From a virus: a DNA stretch of 21,399 bases. Positions 16,273-21,399 of this stretch are shown one piece after another. How positions within the stretch are numbered: position 1 is the first letter of the stretch; the number at the start of each line of letters is the position of its first letter. The notes under the pieces were generated by a model that saw nothing but the letters and a program-made list of their open reading frames with translations, was not told the origin of the DNA and searched no databases. Location of the stretch: positions 1 through 21,399 of the IMG/VR virus record IMGVR_UViG_3300042328_001227; one strand, given 5' to 3'. Both the position numbers and the translations under genes were made by a program.

Positions 16273-17049
16273 ATGAAAAACTTAATTTTATTATTTGCTA
16301 TTTTAACTTTTGCAAGCTCCGCAATTGCTCAGTGTGATTCAGCCAAGGCTGTTAAATCATTTTGGGGATTTCCCTCTTTTAATTCATTAAATAATACTGG
16401 ACAGTGTATTTCAGCTAATATTACTGATACAACTATTTGCGTAAAAGTTAAAAAGATTTTAGCCACTCAGCAGGCCCGCTTTAGTTACTCAAGCCCGTTT
16501 GGCAGTCCTTTAATTGTAAATGAGATCAGGCAATATAATTCCGATTGTATTTTTATTGGATATGGAAATTTAATTGATGCTGGAATTGATTCGGTTGTAA
16601 TTTGTTATGATATTTCGTCAGAATTAATTGATAATTTTTGCCCTTACGCATTAATTATTTCTCCTTTAGCGGTTGAATTTTGTGGGCTTTCTGCTGTAAT
16701 GGGTGCAGAGTTTTTAAATGTTGAGTTTAAAACCTGTTCAAATACCAATACGGATCGATTTGAGCTTATAATTTCAAAGGATTTAATCCAATGGAATATT
16801 GCAGAAACAATTCAACCACAAATCGAAAACAATTCCAACGAAAGCATCTACAGGATTAATACAAATAATTTTGAAAATGGAATTAATTACTTAGCAATAA
16901 GGGAAATTGATTTAAACGGAAATGAAACCATTTCTGAAATTGCATACTTTGAATGCAGGAACAAAAAAGAAACAATTAAAAGCTATTTTGATTTATTAGG
17001 CCGCTCTGTTTCCGGGGATTCACCTTTTAAAATAGTTAGAAATGATTGA
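16273..17049 (+). CDS. Secreted beta-sandwich protein resembling host T9SS-type proteins
   Basis: The protein has 258 residues. It begins with a clear Sec signal peptide (MKNLILLFAILTFASSAIAQ), with likely cleavage after Ala19. The mature first half has several Cys residues that could form disulfides in the periplasm. Residues about 145-225 follow the pattern FELIISKDLIQWNIAETIQ, then YLAIREIDLNGNETIS. This closely resembles the fibronectin-like module 'FE(V/L)..S.D...W..I..(V/I).....YYR..(Q/E)(V/I)D.(D/N)G' that precedes sorting signals of Bacteroidota secreted proteins. The end reads SYFDLLGRSVSGDSPFKIV, similar to the start of a type A type IX sorting domain (DLLGR.V), but short and lacking the usual last strands. 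It lies between lysozyme and holin candidate, overlapping the latter by 8 bases. The function is unknown. Confidence 0.75.
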   Translation: MKNLILLFAILTFASSAIAQCDSAKAVKSFWGFPSFNSLNNTGQCISANITDTTICVKVKKILATQQARFSYSSPFGSPLIVNEIRQYNSDCIFIGYGNLIDAGIDSVVICYDISSELIDNFCPYALIISPLAVEFCGLSAVMGAEFLNVEFKTCSNTNTDRFELIISKDLIQWNIAETIQPQIENNSNESIYRINTNNFENGINYLAIREIDLNGNETISEIAYFECRNKKETIKSYFDLLGRSVSGDSPFKIVRND

Positions 17050-17248
17050 GCCACGAAAAGTTAGGAATATTTTAAATATTGTTTTTGAATATTGGAATTA
17101 TTGTGTTGGCTCTATGGCAATAATTACAGGGTTTTGGCTATTCTTTTTAAAACAAATAGACAAAGAAACATTTGCTTATATTATTGGCGCTGTAATAACT
17201 TTAAAATGGGTATGGAAGCCAAAGGAAAAGGAGGCTAAAAATGATTAA
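17042..17248 (+). CDS. Small two-helix membrane protein, holin candidate
   Basis: The protein has 68 residues with two hydrophobic segments, at about 18-36 (WNYCVGSMAIITGFWLFFL) and 43-58 (TFAYIIGAVITLKWVW). A basic N-terminus and a Lys-rich tail (KPKEKEAKND) favour both ends in the cytoplasm. This is the shape of a class II holin, which would let the signal-less lysozyme through the inner membrane. The second segment is short. The gene overlaps both neighbours by 8 bases. Holin is inferred from topology and position; no family motif is seen. Confidence 0.6.
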   Translation: MIEPRKVRNILNIVFEYWNYCVGSMAIITGFWLFFLKQIDKETFAYIIGAVITLKWVWKPKEKEAKND

Positions 17249-17750
17249 TAATAATTTAGATACACTGGTTACTTATTCGCTTGATCCAGTTTGCGTAATA
17301 GGAGAATTTTGTAAAATTCATAAATACAAGCACATTGAAATAATAAGCAAATATGGAAAAGTAACTGAAATGCAAACTAATTACTTAAATGAAAATTTTG
17401 ATTTAAAAAATAATTACTTTATTTCGGAATCGGGGCAAATCTTTTTTGCTGAAAAAGAAACAACCGCTATTAATTATAATTTTGTAATCCCAAAAGCCGT
17501 TATTCGCTTTTCAGATACTTTAAAATTAAATGATTTGCAATACTTAAAACAAGGCGATACAAGAAGCGCAAATGAATTAATAGTATTACACCCACAAAAA
17601 CAAAAGATAGTTCAGCAGAGCTGCTTAAATGAGGTTGTTTACGGCTTTGAATTTACTTTTATGCTCCTTTGCAGTTTAGTTTATTTAATTAATTCTTTTG
17701 GAAGATGGTTTTCAATGGTTTCAAAAATTAAGTTTGCATTAAAATCGTAA
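17241..17750 (+). CDS. Tail-anchored membrane protein of unknown function
   Basis: The protein has 169 residues. There is no signal peptide. A single hydrophobic segment at about 136-153 (FEFTFMLLCSLVYLINSF) is followed by a short basic tail, so the first 135 residues probably face the cytoplasm or are anchored from it. The soluble part is strand-rich with an N-terminal VTYSLDPVCVIGEFCKIH stretch and a QKQKIVQQSCLNEV stretch just before the membrane segment. It overlaps the holin candidate by 8 bases and sits before the PAS-DHp gene, in a block with other membrane and signalling genes. An antiholin, superinfection-exclusion or other membrane role is possible; I do not recognise the family. 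Confidence 0.6.
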   Translation: MINNNLDTLVTYSLDPVCVIGEFCKIHKYKHIEIISKYGKVTEMQTNYLNENFDLKNNYFISESGQIFFAEKETTAINYNFVIPKAVIRFSDTLKLNDLQYLKQGDTRSANELIVLHPQKQKIVQQSCLNEVVYGFEFTFMLLCSLVYLINSFGRWFSMVSKIKFALKS

Positions 17751-17797
17751 ACAAACAATCCTTAATTAATTTATTTTGCGGCTTTATTTTCGGGTAA

Positions 17798-18367
17798 ATG
17801 TCAACAAGGTATATTCTTAAAAATTCAATTGATTTGTTTTATTTAGTAACTGATGAAAATGGAGTTATTATTGGGAGCAATGATTTATTCAAAGAATATT
17901 CAAGCCACATTAAACCCAAAAATGTTTCTGAAATTGTTTCAGATAGTTCTGATCTAAGTGAATTTGTTGATTCGGTTAATTTAGCAAAAGAGCGGGGCCC
18001 GCTTCCAGTTAGATTTTACGCAAAAACAAAACAAAAAAATGGATCAATGCGCTGGAATTTATGGAACATTTATTTTATTCTAAATTCTTTGCATTTTGTT
18101 GGGCTTCCTATTACTGACGTTACCTCTATAACCTCACATGAATATGAAAAGCAAAAACAACTTTTGGAGGATTTCAGATTTATGCTAAGCCATGAATTAA
18201 GACAGCCCTTAACAAGTATTGCGGGCCTTGTTAAAATGTTAATTGAAAAAGACTTTTCAAATACTGAGGAGGAGGATATTAAATTGCTTGAAATGCTTAA
18301 TTTATCTGTTGAGCAACTTGACAAAAGTATTTTTAATTTAGTAAAAAAAGCAACAAGGCAAATTTGA
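17798..18367 (+). CDS. PAS-DHp (HisKA) protein without an ATPase domain
   Basis: The protein has 189 residues. Residues 10-110 form a PAS-like sensor domain: FYLVTDENGVIIGSND, the RWNLWNIYF strand, and an exit at LPITDVTS. Residues 117-189 form a complete two-helix HisKA/DHp domain with the H box FRFMLSHELRQPLTSIAG (phosphoacceptor His132), then a second helix of about 35 residues (KLLEMLNLSVEQLDKSIF). The reading frame stops exactly where the HATPase domain would start, and no N, G1 or G2 box lies downstream. It could accept or donate phosphate from host kinases or regulators, or sequester a host kinase as a heterodimer. It is 47 bases after the tail-anchored protein gene and 4 bases before the next gene. 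The domain calls are firm; the role is inference. Confidence 0.88.
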   Translation: MSTRYILKNSIDLFYLVTDENGVIIGSNDLFKEYSSHIKPKNVSEIVSDSSDLSEFVDSVNLAKERGPLPVRFYAKTKQKNGSMRWNLWNIYFILNSLHFVGLPITDVTSITSHEYEKQKQLLEDFRFMLSHELRQPLTSIAGLVKMLIEKDFSNTEEEDIKLLEMLNLSVEQLDKSIFNLVKKATRQI

Positions 18368-18371
18368 CAAA

Positions 18372-18569
18372 ATGAATACAGAAACATTTCTACCAAAAAC
18401 TGATGCTGAGGCTGATGAGAGATTAATAAAAGTAATTTCAAATTATGTTTTAGAAAAGGAAATGCCACTTAGTTTTGCTAAAAATGTTTTAGAAAATAAT
18501 CTTAGAAACAAAGCTGAGTTTTCTAAATTTTGGATTCAACTGTTATTAATAACTCAAGCAAATGTTTAA
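18372..18569 (+). CDS. Small protein of unknown function
   Basis: The 65-residue product is helical and charged (AEADERLIKVISNYVLEKE, then LSFAKNVLENNLRN). It has no membrane segment or signal peptide. It begins 4 bases after the PAS-DHp stop and overlaps the next gene by 8 bases, so it is probably co-translated with both. Direct partner or accessory of the PAS-DHp protein is possible but unproven. Confidence 0.6.
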   Translation: MNTETFLPKTDAEADERLIKVISNYVLEKEMPLSFAKNVLENNLRNKAEFSKFWIQLLLITQANV

Positions 18570-19236
18570 AGGAATAAATTTTATTTTAGTTTTTATAATT
18601 GTTTGTCTGGTTATTATTTTATTTCGCAGTTGTGATTTAAATAGGGAATATATTTTAGAACTAAAAAAACAGGATTCTGAAATTAAATATTTTAAAACTT
18701 CAAAGCTTCAGGATTCAAGTTTTATTTATACTCAAAATTTAAATATTAAAATAAAGGATGCCGAGTTAATAAAAAACGAGCAAGAAATTTTTGCGCTCCG
18801 GGTAATGAATATAAAAAAGCCTAAAGAGATTATTCAATTTAAAACCCGCTATATTTTAAAAACCGAAATACCGATCTCAGAAATTAAGCAAATAGATTCA
18901 ACAAAATATCTTCGGGTTCCGGTTGCATTTTCAAAATCAGAAAGATGGTTTTCTATAGATGGGCAAATAAACGCCTCAGGAGCTCTTTTAATAGATTCAT
19001 TAATAAGTAATGGGCAATTTACCTATTCATTAGGAGATACCCTTAGAAAAGGCTTTATTAATAAAATGCTTAGAAAATCGGATCAGGTTGTAAGGCTTCA
19101 TATTGACAATCCAAACATCCAGCTTGAGGGAATGAGCAATATTTATATTAAGGATCGCAAAAAATGGTTTGAAACAACGGCCTTTAAAATTGCTTTCGGG
19201 GCTTTCCTTGGATTTGGCATTGCTTCGGCAAAATAA
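18562..19236 (+). CDS. Membrane-anchored periplasmic-type protein, possibly spanin-like
   Basis: The protein has 224 residues. It begins with a hydrophobic anchor (residues 5-22, INFILVFIIVCLVIILFR) followed by a charged, helical stalk (REYILELKKQDSEIKYF), so most of it faces the periplasm. The centre (IKQIDSTKYLRVPVAFSKS) is beta-rich. The end carries a second, glycine-rich hydrophobic segment (FKIAFGAFLGFGIASAK). Bacteroidota phages often have such proteins near lysis genes, with an inner-membrane anchor and a periplasmic domain, like an i-spanin; I also recall this central pattern from unnamed Bacteroidota families. No lipobox partner is visible. It ends the lysis block; a 114-base gap and a promoter follow. 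Confidence 0.6.
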   Translation: MFKGINFILVFIIVCLVIILFRSCDLNREYILELKKQDSEIKYFKTSKLQDSSFIYTQNLNIKIKDAELIKNEQEIFALRVMNIKKPKEIIQFKTRYILKTEIPISEIKQIDSTKYLRVPVAFSKSERWFSIDGQINASGALLIDSLISNGQFTYSLGDTLRKGFINKMLRKSDQVVRLHIDNPNIQLEGMSNIYIKDRKKWFETTAFKIAFGAFLGFGIASAK

Positions 19237-19265
19237 TTTTCTCAGTATTTATAGGGGTTTTAAAA

Positions 19266-19284
19266 GAAAATAAAAAATATTTTC
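19266..19284 (+). repeat. Inverted repeat upstream of the early promoter
   Basis: GAAAATA and TATTTTC are perfect 7-bp arms (19266-19272 and 19278-19284) around AAAAA. It abuts a second inverted repeat. It is AT-only except for the terminal G/C and may be an UP-like element, an operator half or part of a weak terminator of the lysis block. Confidence 0.4.
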
Positions 19285-19297
19285 AATGCTTTGCATT
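19285..19297 (+). repeat. Inverted repeat overlapping the -33 box, operator candidate
   Basis: AATGC TTT GCATT has perfect 5-bp arms around TTT. It starts immediately after the preceding repeat and covers the TTTG proposed as the -33 element, so a protein bound here would block the promoter. The nearest candidate regulator is the XRE protein at 20670. Confidence 0.4.
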
Positions 19298-19324
19298 TCG
19301 TATGGTAGAAAAACTCTATCTTTG
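19290..19324 (+). promoter_or_regulatory. Predicted Bacteroidota-type promoter for the second transcription unit
   Basis: TATCTTTG at 19317-19324 matches the -7 consensus TAnnTTTG exactly. TTTG at 19290-19293 may be the -33 element, but the 23-base spacing is at the long edge of the reported range. Transcription would begin near 19330, giving a leader of about 20 bases to the ATG at 19351. No equally good match was noticed in the other intergenic gaps. Confidence 0.6.
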
Positions 19325-19350
19325 ACAAACAAAAGAAAACCACTACAGAA

Positions 19351-19545
19351 ATGAACACTATAAAAAACTCTTTAGGATTAAGAAACAGCGTTGATATTTT
19401 TAATAATAGAGAAAATGCTTTTGGATGGGCAAGTATGTCAATTAAACTTCAGGTTGTAATGCTTGGGGATAACGGAAAATTTTGGGTAGTTTGTTTTTCA
19501 GATGCTCAGAAATTATCTAAAATAGGATACGAAATTGCACAATAA
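19351..19545 (+). CDS. Small early protein of unknown function
   Basis: The 64-residue product is the first gene after the predicted promoter, with leader CACTACAGAAATG. Two strands (SIKLQVVMLGDNG and FWVVCFSDA) are followed by a helix (AQKLSKIGYEIA). The layout resembles the next small protein (19603-19782), suggesting an old duplication. No named family is recognised. Confidence 0.6.
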   Translation: MNTIKNSLGLRNSVDIFNNRENAFGWASMSIKLQVVMLGDNGKFWVVCFSDAQKLSKIGYEIAQ

Positions 19546-19602
19546 TATAATTCAATTTTTTAAATAAATAAACTAAAAACAACCCCTTTAAACAAAACCA
19601 AA

Positions 19603-19782
19603 ATGAGAAAATTCCCAAAGTACACGCAAAACTTAGCTCACGATTTTCAATTTATTTACTCTTATAATACAAAGGTTGCTGAAATAACCTCTGATGGAGT
19701 TATTAAATTAGGCTATTGGAGCCAAACAACCTCTAAGCATATTAATTATGCTGCAAGACAATTAAATTTATCTGTAAAATAA
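19603..19782 (+). CDS. 59-residue protein of unknown function
   Basis: ATG at 19603 opens a frame of 59 codons ending at TAA 19780-19782: MRKFPKYTQNLAHDF at the start and LGYWSQTTSKHINYAARQL near the end. A beta hairpin followed by a helix with a W-S-x-T-T-S-K-H motif is a recurrent shape among short Bacteroidota phage proteins. The leader is A-rich (AACAAAACCAAAATG), as for accepted starts here. It is preceded by a 57-base gap and followed by a GC-rich hairpin. Confidence 0.65.
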   Translation: MRKFPKYTQNLAHDFQFIYSYNTKVAEITSDGVIKLGYWSQTTSKHINYAARQLNLSVK

Positions 19783-19789
19783 TTAATTA

Positions 19790-19807
19790 GGGCGGGTAAA
19801 ACCGCCC
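19790..19807 (+). terminator. GC-rich hairpin without T-tract
   Basis: GGGCGG (19790-19795) pairs perfectly with CCGCCC (19802-19807) around GTAAAA. It is striking in such AT-rich sequence. ATAAAACCC follows rather than a T-run, so on the + strand it is more likely an attenuator or an RNA-stability element than a full intrinsic terminator. It lies 8 bases after the stop of the 59-residue gene and 16 before the next ATG. Confidence 0.5.
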
Positions 19808-19823
19808 ATAAAACCCTGATCTA

Positions 19824-20066
19824 ATGAAAAAATTAAATTTAGAAAGGCATGAAACTATTATGTTTTTACTTTCTAACTATTGCGAAAGAAATATAAAAGG
19901 ATTAGAGATTGCTGAGGAGTTGAAAATGCTTCTAATGATTATTGAAACAGAGCAAACTAAAAATAATTTAGATTTTCAATACGTAAATTCAAAGGAGTTT
20001 ATTGAAATGGCTTCTTTAATTGATAGCATAAAAATTAATTTAATAAAATTTATAACAGCTCTTTAA
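19824..20066 (+). CDS. Small helical protein of unknown function
   Basis: The protein has 80 residues and is almost wholly helical (RHETIMFLLSNYCERNIKG, then IAEELKMLLMIIETEQTK). No membrane segment is convincing because the hydrophobic stretches are interrupted by charges. It follows the GC-rich hairpin and is separated by 3 bases from the next start. Confidence 0.6.
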   Translation: MKKLNLERHETIMFLLSNYCERNIKGLEIAEELKMLLMIIETEQTKNNLDFQYVNSKEFIEMASLIDSIKINLIKFITAL

Positions 20067-20069
20067 GAA

Positions 20070-20246
20070 ATGAAAAACAAAACTCTAAATCTAATAATTG
20101 AAAACTATAAGGAGCAATTATTTGAATTAATGAAATTTGACTTTTTAACAAGGGAACAGGAAAGCGAAAAACAAAATCTAATTAAGGCCCTTGAAGATTT
20201 AATAAATGCACGCGTAATATTTGAGCACTTTTATGAATCCAATTAA
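20070..20246 (+). CDS. 58-residue helical protein of unknown function
   Basis: ATG at 20070 (leader TTTAAGAAATG) opens 58 codons ending at TAA 20244-20246. The product is highly charged and helical: LNLIIENYKEQLFELMKF, then TREQESEKQNLIKALEDL. It overlaps the next gene by 14 bases. It fills what would otherwise be a gap between two clear genes, and its start context is like its neighbours'. Confidence 0.6.
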   Translation: MKNKTLNLIIENYKEQLFELMKFDFLTREQESEKQNLIKALEDLINARVIFEHFYESN

Positions 20247-20673
20247 ATACGATCTTAAAAAATTAAATGAGGCGGTTAAGTATTATTTTAGAAAGCAAGG
20301 AGCAGAAACAGTTGTTAATATTTCTGAAATTTTCCGCGTTCCTGTTGGAACATTAAATGTTTACATTTCAAAAGAACTTAAAAGAAAACAATTTTTAAAA
20401 ATGAAAAATAGAAGCATAATTTTTTTAGGGCGAATGGTAACTGTTAATTATCATTATGAATTTTTCCCCGGTTTAATGTCGCATCCAGATTCTTTTGAAT
20501 TTGAATTTGGATCAGTAATTTATAAAGGGCGAAACATTACCTATTTACTTTCAATTGAAAGCTTAAATGAAATTGAAACAATGATTTTAGAGCTTGAGGA
20601 TTACGACGGGTCGGAGGATGATGGCCCCGATCCTGATAGGTATTATGACATGAGGAGGGATAACGAAATATGA
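20233..20673 (+). CDS. Protein of unknown function with acidic C-terminal tail
   Basis: The protein has 146 residues from ATG 20233. A TTG at 20221 would add four residues, but it lies deeper in the upstream gene and is a less likely start. Residues 24-44 (VVNISEIFRVPVGTLNVYI) could form an HTH-like turn, followed by basic residues (KELKRKQFLKMKNR). The middle is beta-rich (FEFEFGSVIYKGRNITYLL). The end is very acidic (DYDGSEDDGPDPDRYYDM), a tail style I have seen in Bacteroidota phage proteins of unknown role. It joins the XRE gene through ATGA. DNA binding is possible but unproven. Confidence 0.6.
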   Translation: MNPIKYDLKKLNEAVKYYFRKQGAETVVNISEIFRVPVGTLNVYISKELKRKQFLKMKNRSIIFLGRMVTVNYHYEFFPGLMSHPDSFEFEFGSVIYKGRNITYLLSIESLNEIETMILELEDYDGSEDDGPDPDRYYDMRRDNEI

Positions 20674-20870
20674 AAACAGAAAACGGAATGCGGATAAGAA
20701 AGTTAAGGAGGAAATTAGATATTACACAGGATGAAATAGGAAAGGCAATTGGCTTGCAAAGTGGAAAATATATTTCCCACATTGAAAGCGGGTTTCGGAA
20801 CTGCTCTAATGATTATGCTGAGGTAATAATTAATGCCTTAAATAAACTTAAATCTAAAAAATCAAAGTAA
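20670..20870 (+). CDS. XRE-family helix-turn-helix regulator
   Basis: The 66-residue product is a single HTH_3 domain. RIRKLRRKLDITQDEIGKAI carries helices 1 and 2, and GLQSGKYISHIESGFRN carries the recognition helix and the usual (I/V)..(I/V)E.G motif. The length is that of Cro-like repressors with no extra domain. It overlaps its upstream neighbour (ATGA) and downstream neighbour (TAATG). It could act on the inverted repeats at 19266-19297, but no direct evidence links them. Confidence 0.9.
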   Translation: MKTENGMRIRKLRRKLDITQDEIGKAIGLQSGKYISHIESGFRNCSNDYAEVIINALNKLKSKKSK

Positions 20871-21271
20871 TGGACGCAATTAATATTTTAATCTATTCAG
20901 GAGCGGCAATTACAATTGCAGTTCAGTCAATTCAAAACAATTACCTCAACAAAAAAAATTCAAAACTTAAAACAATGGAATCAAATCTATTTTTAGAAAA
21001 TGCCGAGCTAAAGAGGCACAGGGCGCATTTAAACAATGTAATTAGCGAACAAGCGGAAACAATTTCAGATTTGCGGGCACAGGTAGAAAACCAATTTATT
21101 AATGTAGATTATTTAAAATTGATCTTAGCAAAATATCAAAAATTAAATAATGAGCTCTGCGATAAAATTGATACTTTAATTGACAAGAGGAAATTTAACG
21201 GTAAGCAAAAAAAAGAAAGTACAAACAAAGCACAAAAACCAATTTACGAATTCAAAACTAAAACAAACTAA
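20870..21271 (+). CDS. Membrane-anchored coiled-coil protein of unknown function
   Basis: The protein has 133 residues. Residues 5-21 (NILIYSGAAITIAVQSI) are a likely N-terminal membrane anchor. Residues about 30-105 are long, charged heptads (LKTMESNLFLENAELKRH, then LNNVISEQAETISDLRAQ), a coiled coil. The end is Lys/Thr-rich and disordered. It shares one base with the XRE gene and is 2 bases from the DUF3127-like gene. It might tether a replication or regulatory complex to the membrane; the family is unknown. Confidence 0.6.
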   Translation: MDAINILIYSGAAITIAVQSIQNNYLNKKNSKLKTMESNLFLENAELKRHRAHLNNVISEQAETISDLRAQVENQFINVDYLKLILAKYQKLNNELCDKIDTLIDKRKFNGKQKKESTNKAQKPIYEFKTKTN

Positions 21272-21273
21272 AA

Positions 21274-21399
21274 ATGGAAATTCAAGGAACTTTGATTAAG
21301 ATTCAAGCAATTGAATCAGGACAGAAAAACGGCGGCGGGGAATGGAGCAGCCAAACAATTATTGTTGAACAGGAGGGGCAATATCCAAAGCCCGTAGCA
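21274..21399 (+). CDS. DUF3127-like protein, cut by the window end
   Basis: Forty-two codons are visible from ATG 21274 and the frame is open at the edge. MEIQGTLIKIQAIESGQKNG, then EWSSQTIIVEQEGQYPKPV matches the start of DUF3127: an OB-fold-like beta barrel with the (E/K)W..Q.(I/F)(I/V)(I/V)E...QYPK motif found in Bacteroidota phages, often next to replication and recombination genes and thought to bind single-stranded DNA. It suggests the replication module begins here. Confidence 0.75.
   Translation, partial: MEIQGTLIKIQAIESGQKNGGGEWSSQTIIVEQEGQYPKPVA

Noticed and set aside
17751-17797. Possible promoter before the PAS-DHp gene (TTTATTTTG)
   Set aside because: It does not fit TAnnTTTG, and no -33 TTG lies at the right distance.
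18070-18468. 132-codon minus-strand frame opposite the PAS-DHp gene
   Set aside because: Ser/Leu/Phe-rich antisense shadow of a clearly coding + strand gene; all neighbours are on the + strand.
20221-20232. Earlier TTG start for the acidic-tailed protein
   Set aside because: The ATG at 20233 is a stronger start codon and the four extra residues lie within the preceding gene.
1-21399. Very frequent TTAATTAA and AATTAATT words
   Set aside because: They follow from preferred Leu TTA, Ile ATT and Asn AAT codons in an AT-rich genome and are spread evenly through coding sequence, not arranged as sites.
1-21399. CRISPR arrays, tRNA genes, insertion sequences and attachment sites
   Set aside because: No regular spaced repeats, cloverleaf-like sequence, transposase or integrase gene, or long direct repeats were seen.

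Overview
This window is a contiguous piece of a tailed bacteriophage (or prophage) genome from a Bacteroidota host. All supported genes lie on the + strand, are packed with short overlaps (ATGA, TAATG, 8-23 nt) and are AT-rich. Start codons follow A-rich leaders rather than clear Shine-Dalgarno sequences. One intergenic promoter matches the Bacteroidota TAnnTTTG type. A long tape measure protein with a hydrophobic segment and no visible contractile sheath gene suggest a siphovirus, although the whole genome is not visible.

Layout: (1) Bases 1-8422 hold tail and tail-tip genes: a small gene that reads through only with a -1 shift at a run of nine T, a tail-completion-like protein with an IPT/TIG domain, an HK97-gp10-like protein, two large putative tail-tip proteins, the tape measure protein and a small HTH-like protein. 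(2) Bases 8476-13723 hold head genes: a ClpP-type prohead protease fused to a scaffold-like C-terminus, the major capsid protein, a strong intrinsic terminator, a probable major tail protein, a small CxxC protein, the portal and a connector-like protein. Having tape measure and tip genes before protease/capsid, and the portal after them, is not the usual siphovirus order. (3) Bases 13724-15780 hold a tail fibre-like protein and a small companion. (4) Bases 15770-19236 hold a lysis and host-interaction block: GH24 lysozyme, a secreted protein resembling host type IX-secreted proteins, a holin candidate, a tail-anchored membrane protein, a PAS plus histidine-kinase phosphoacceptor (DHp) protein without an ATPase domain, and a membrane-anchored, possibly spanin-like protein. 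(5) From a predicted promoter near 19317 a second transcription unit begins, with small unknown proteins (two shorter than 60 residues), an XRE regulator, a membrane-anchored coiled-coil protein and the start of a DUF3127-like protein. This looks like the start of an early/replication module.

The most unusual items are the lone PAS-DHp protein, the secreted host-like beta-sandwich protein next to the lysis genes, the UUUUUUU slippery site at the left edge, a likely nested scaffold start inside the protease gene, and the inverted repeats over the predicted early promoter. No tRNA, rRNA, CRISPR array, insertion sequence or minus-strand gene was found, and no stretch over 300 bases lacks a gene.
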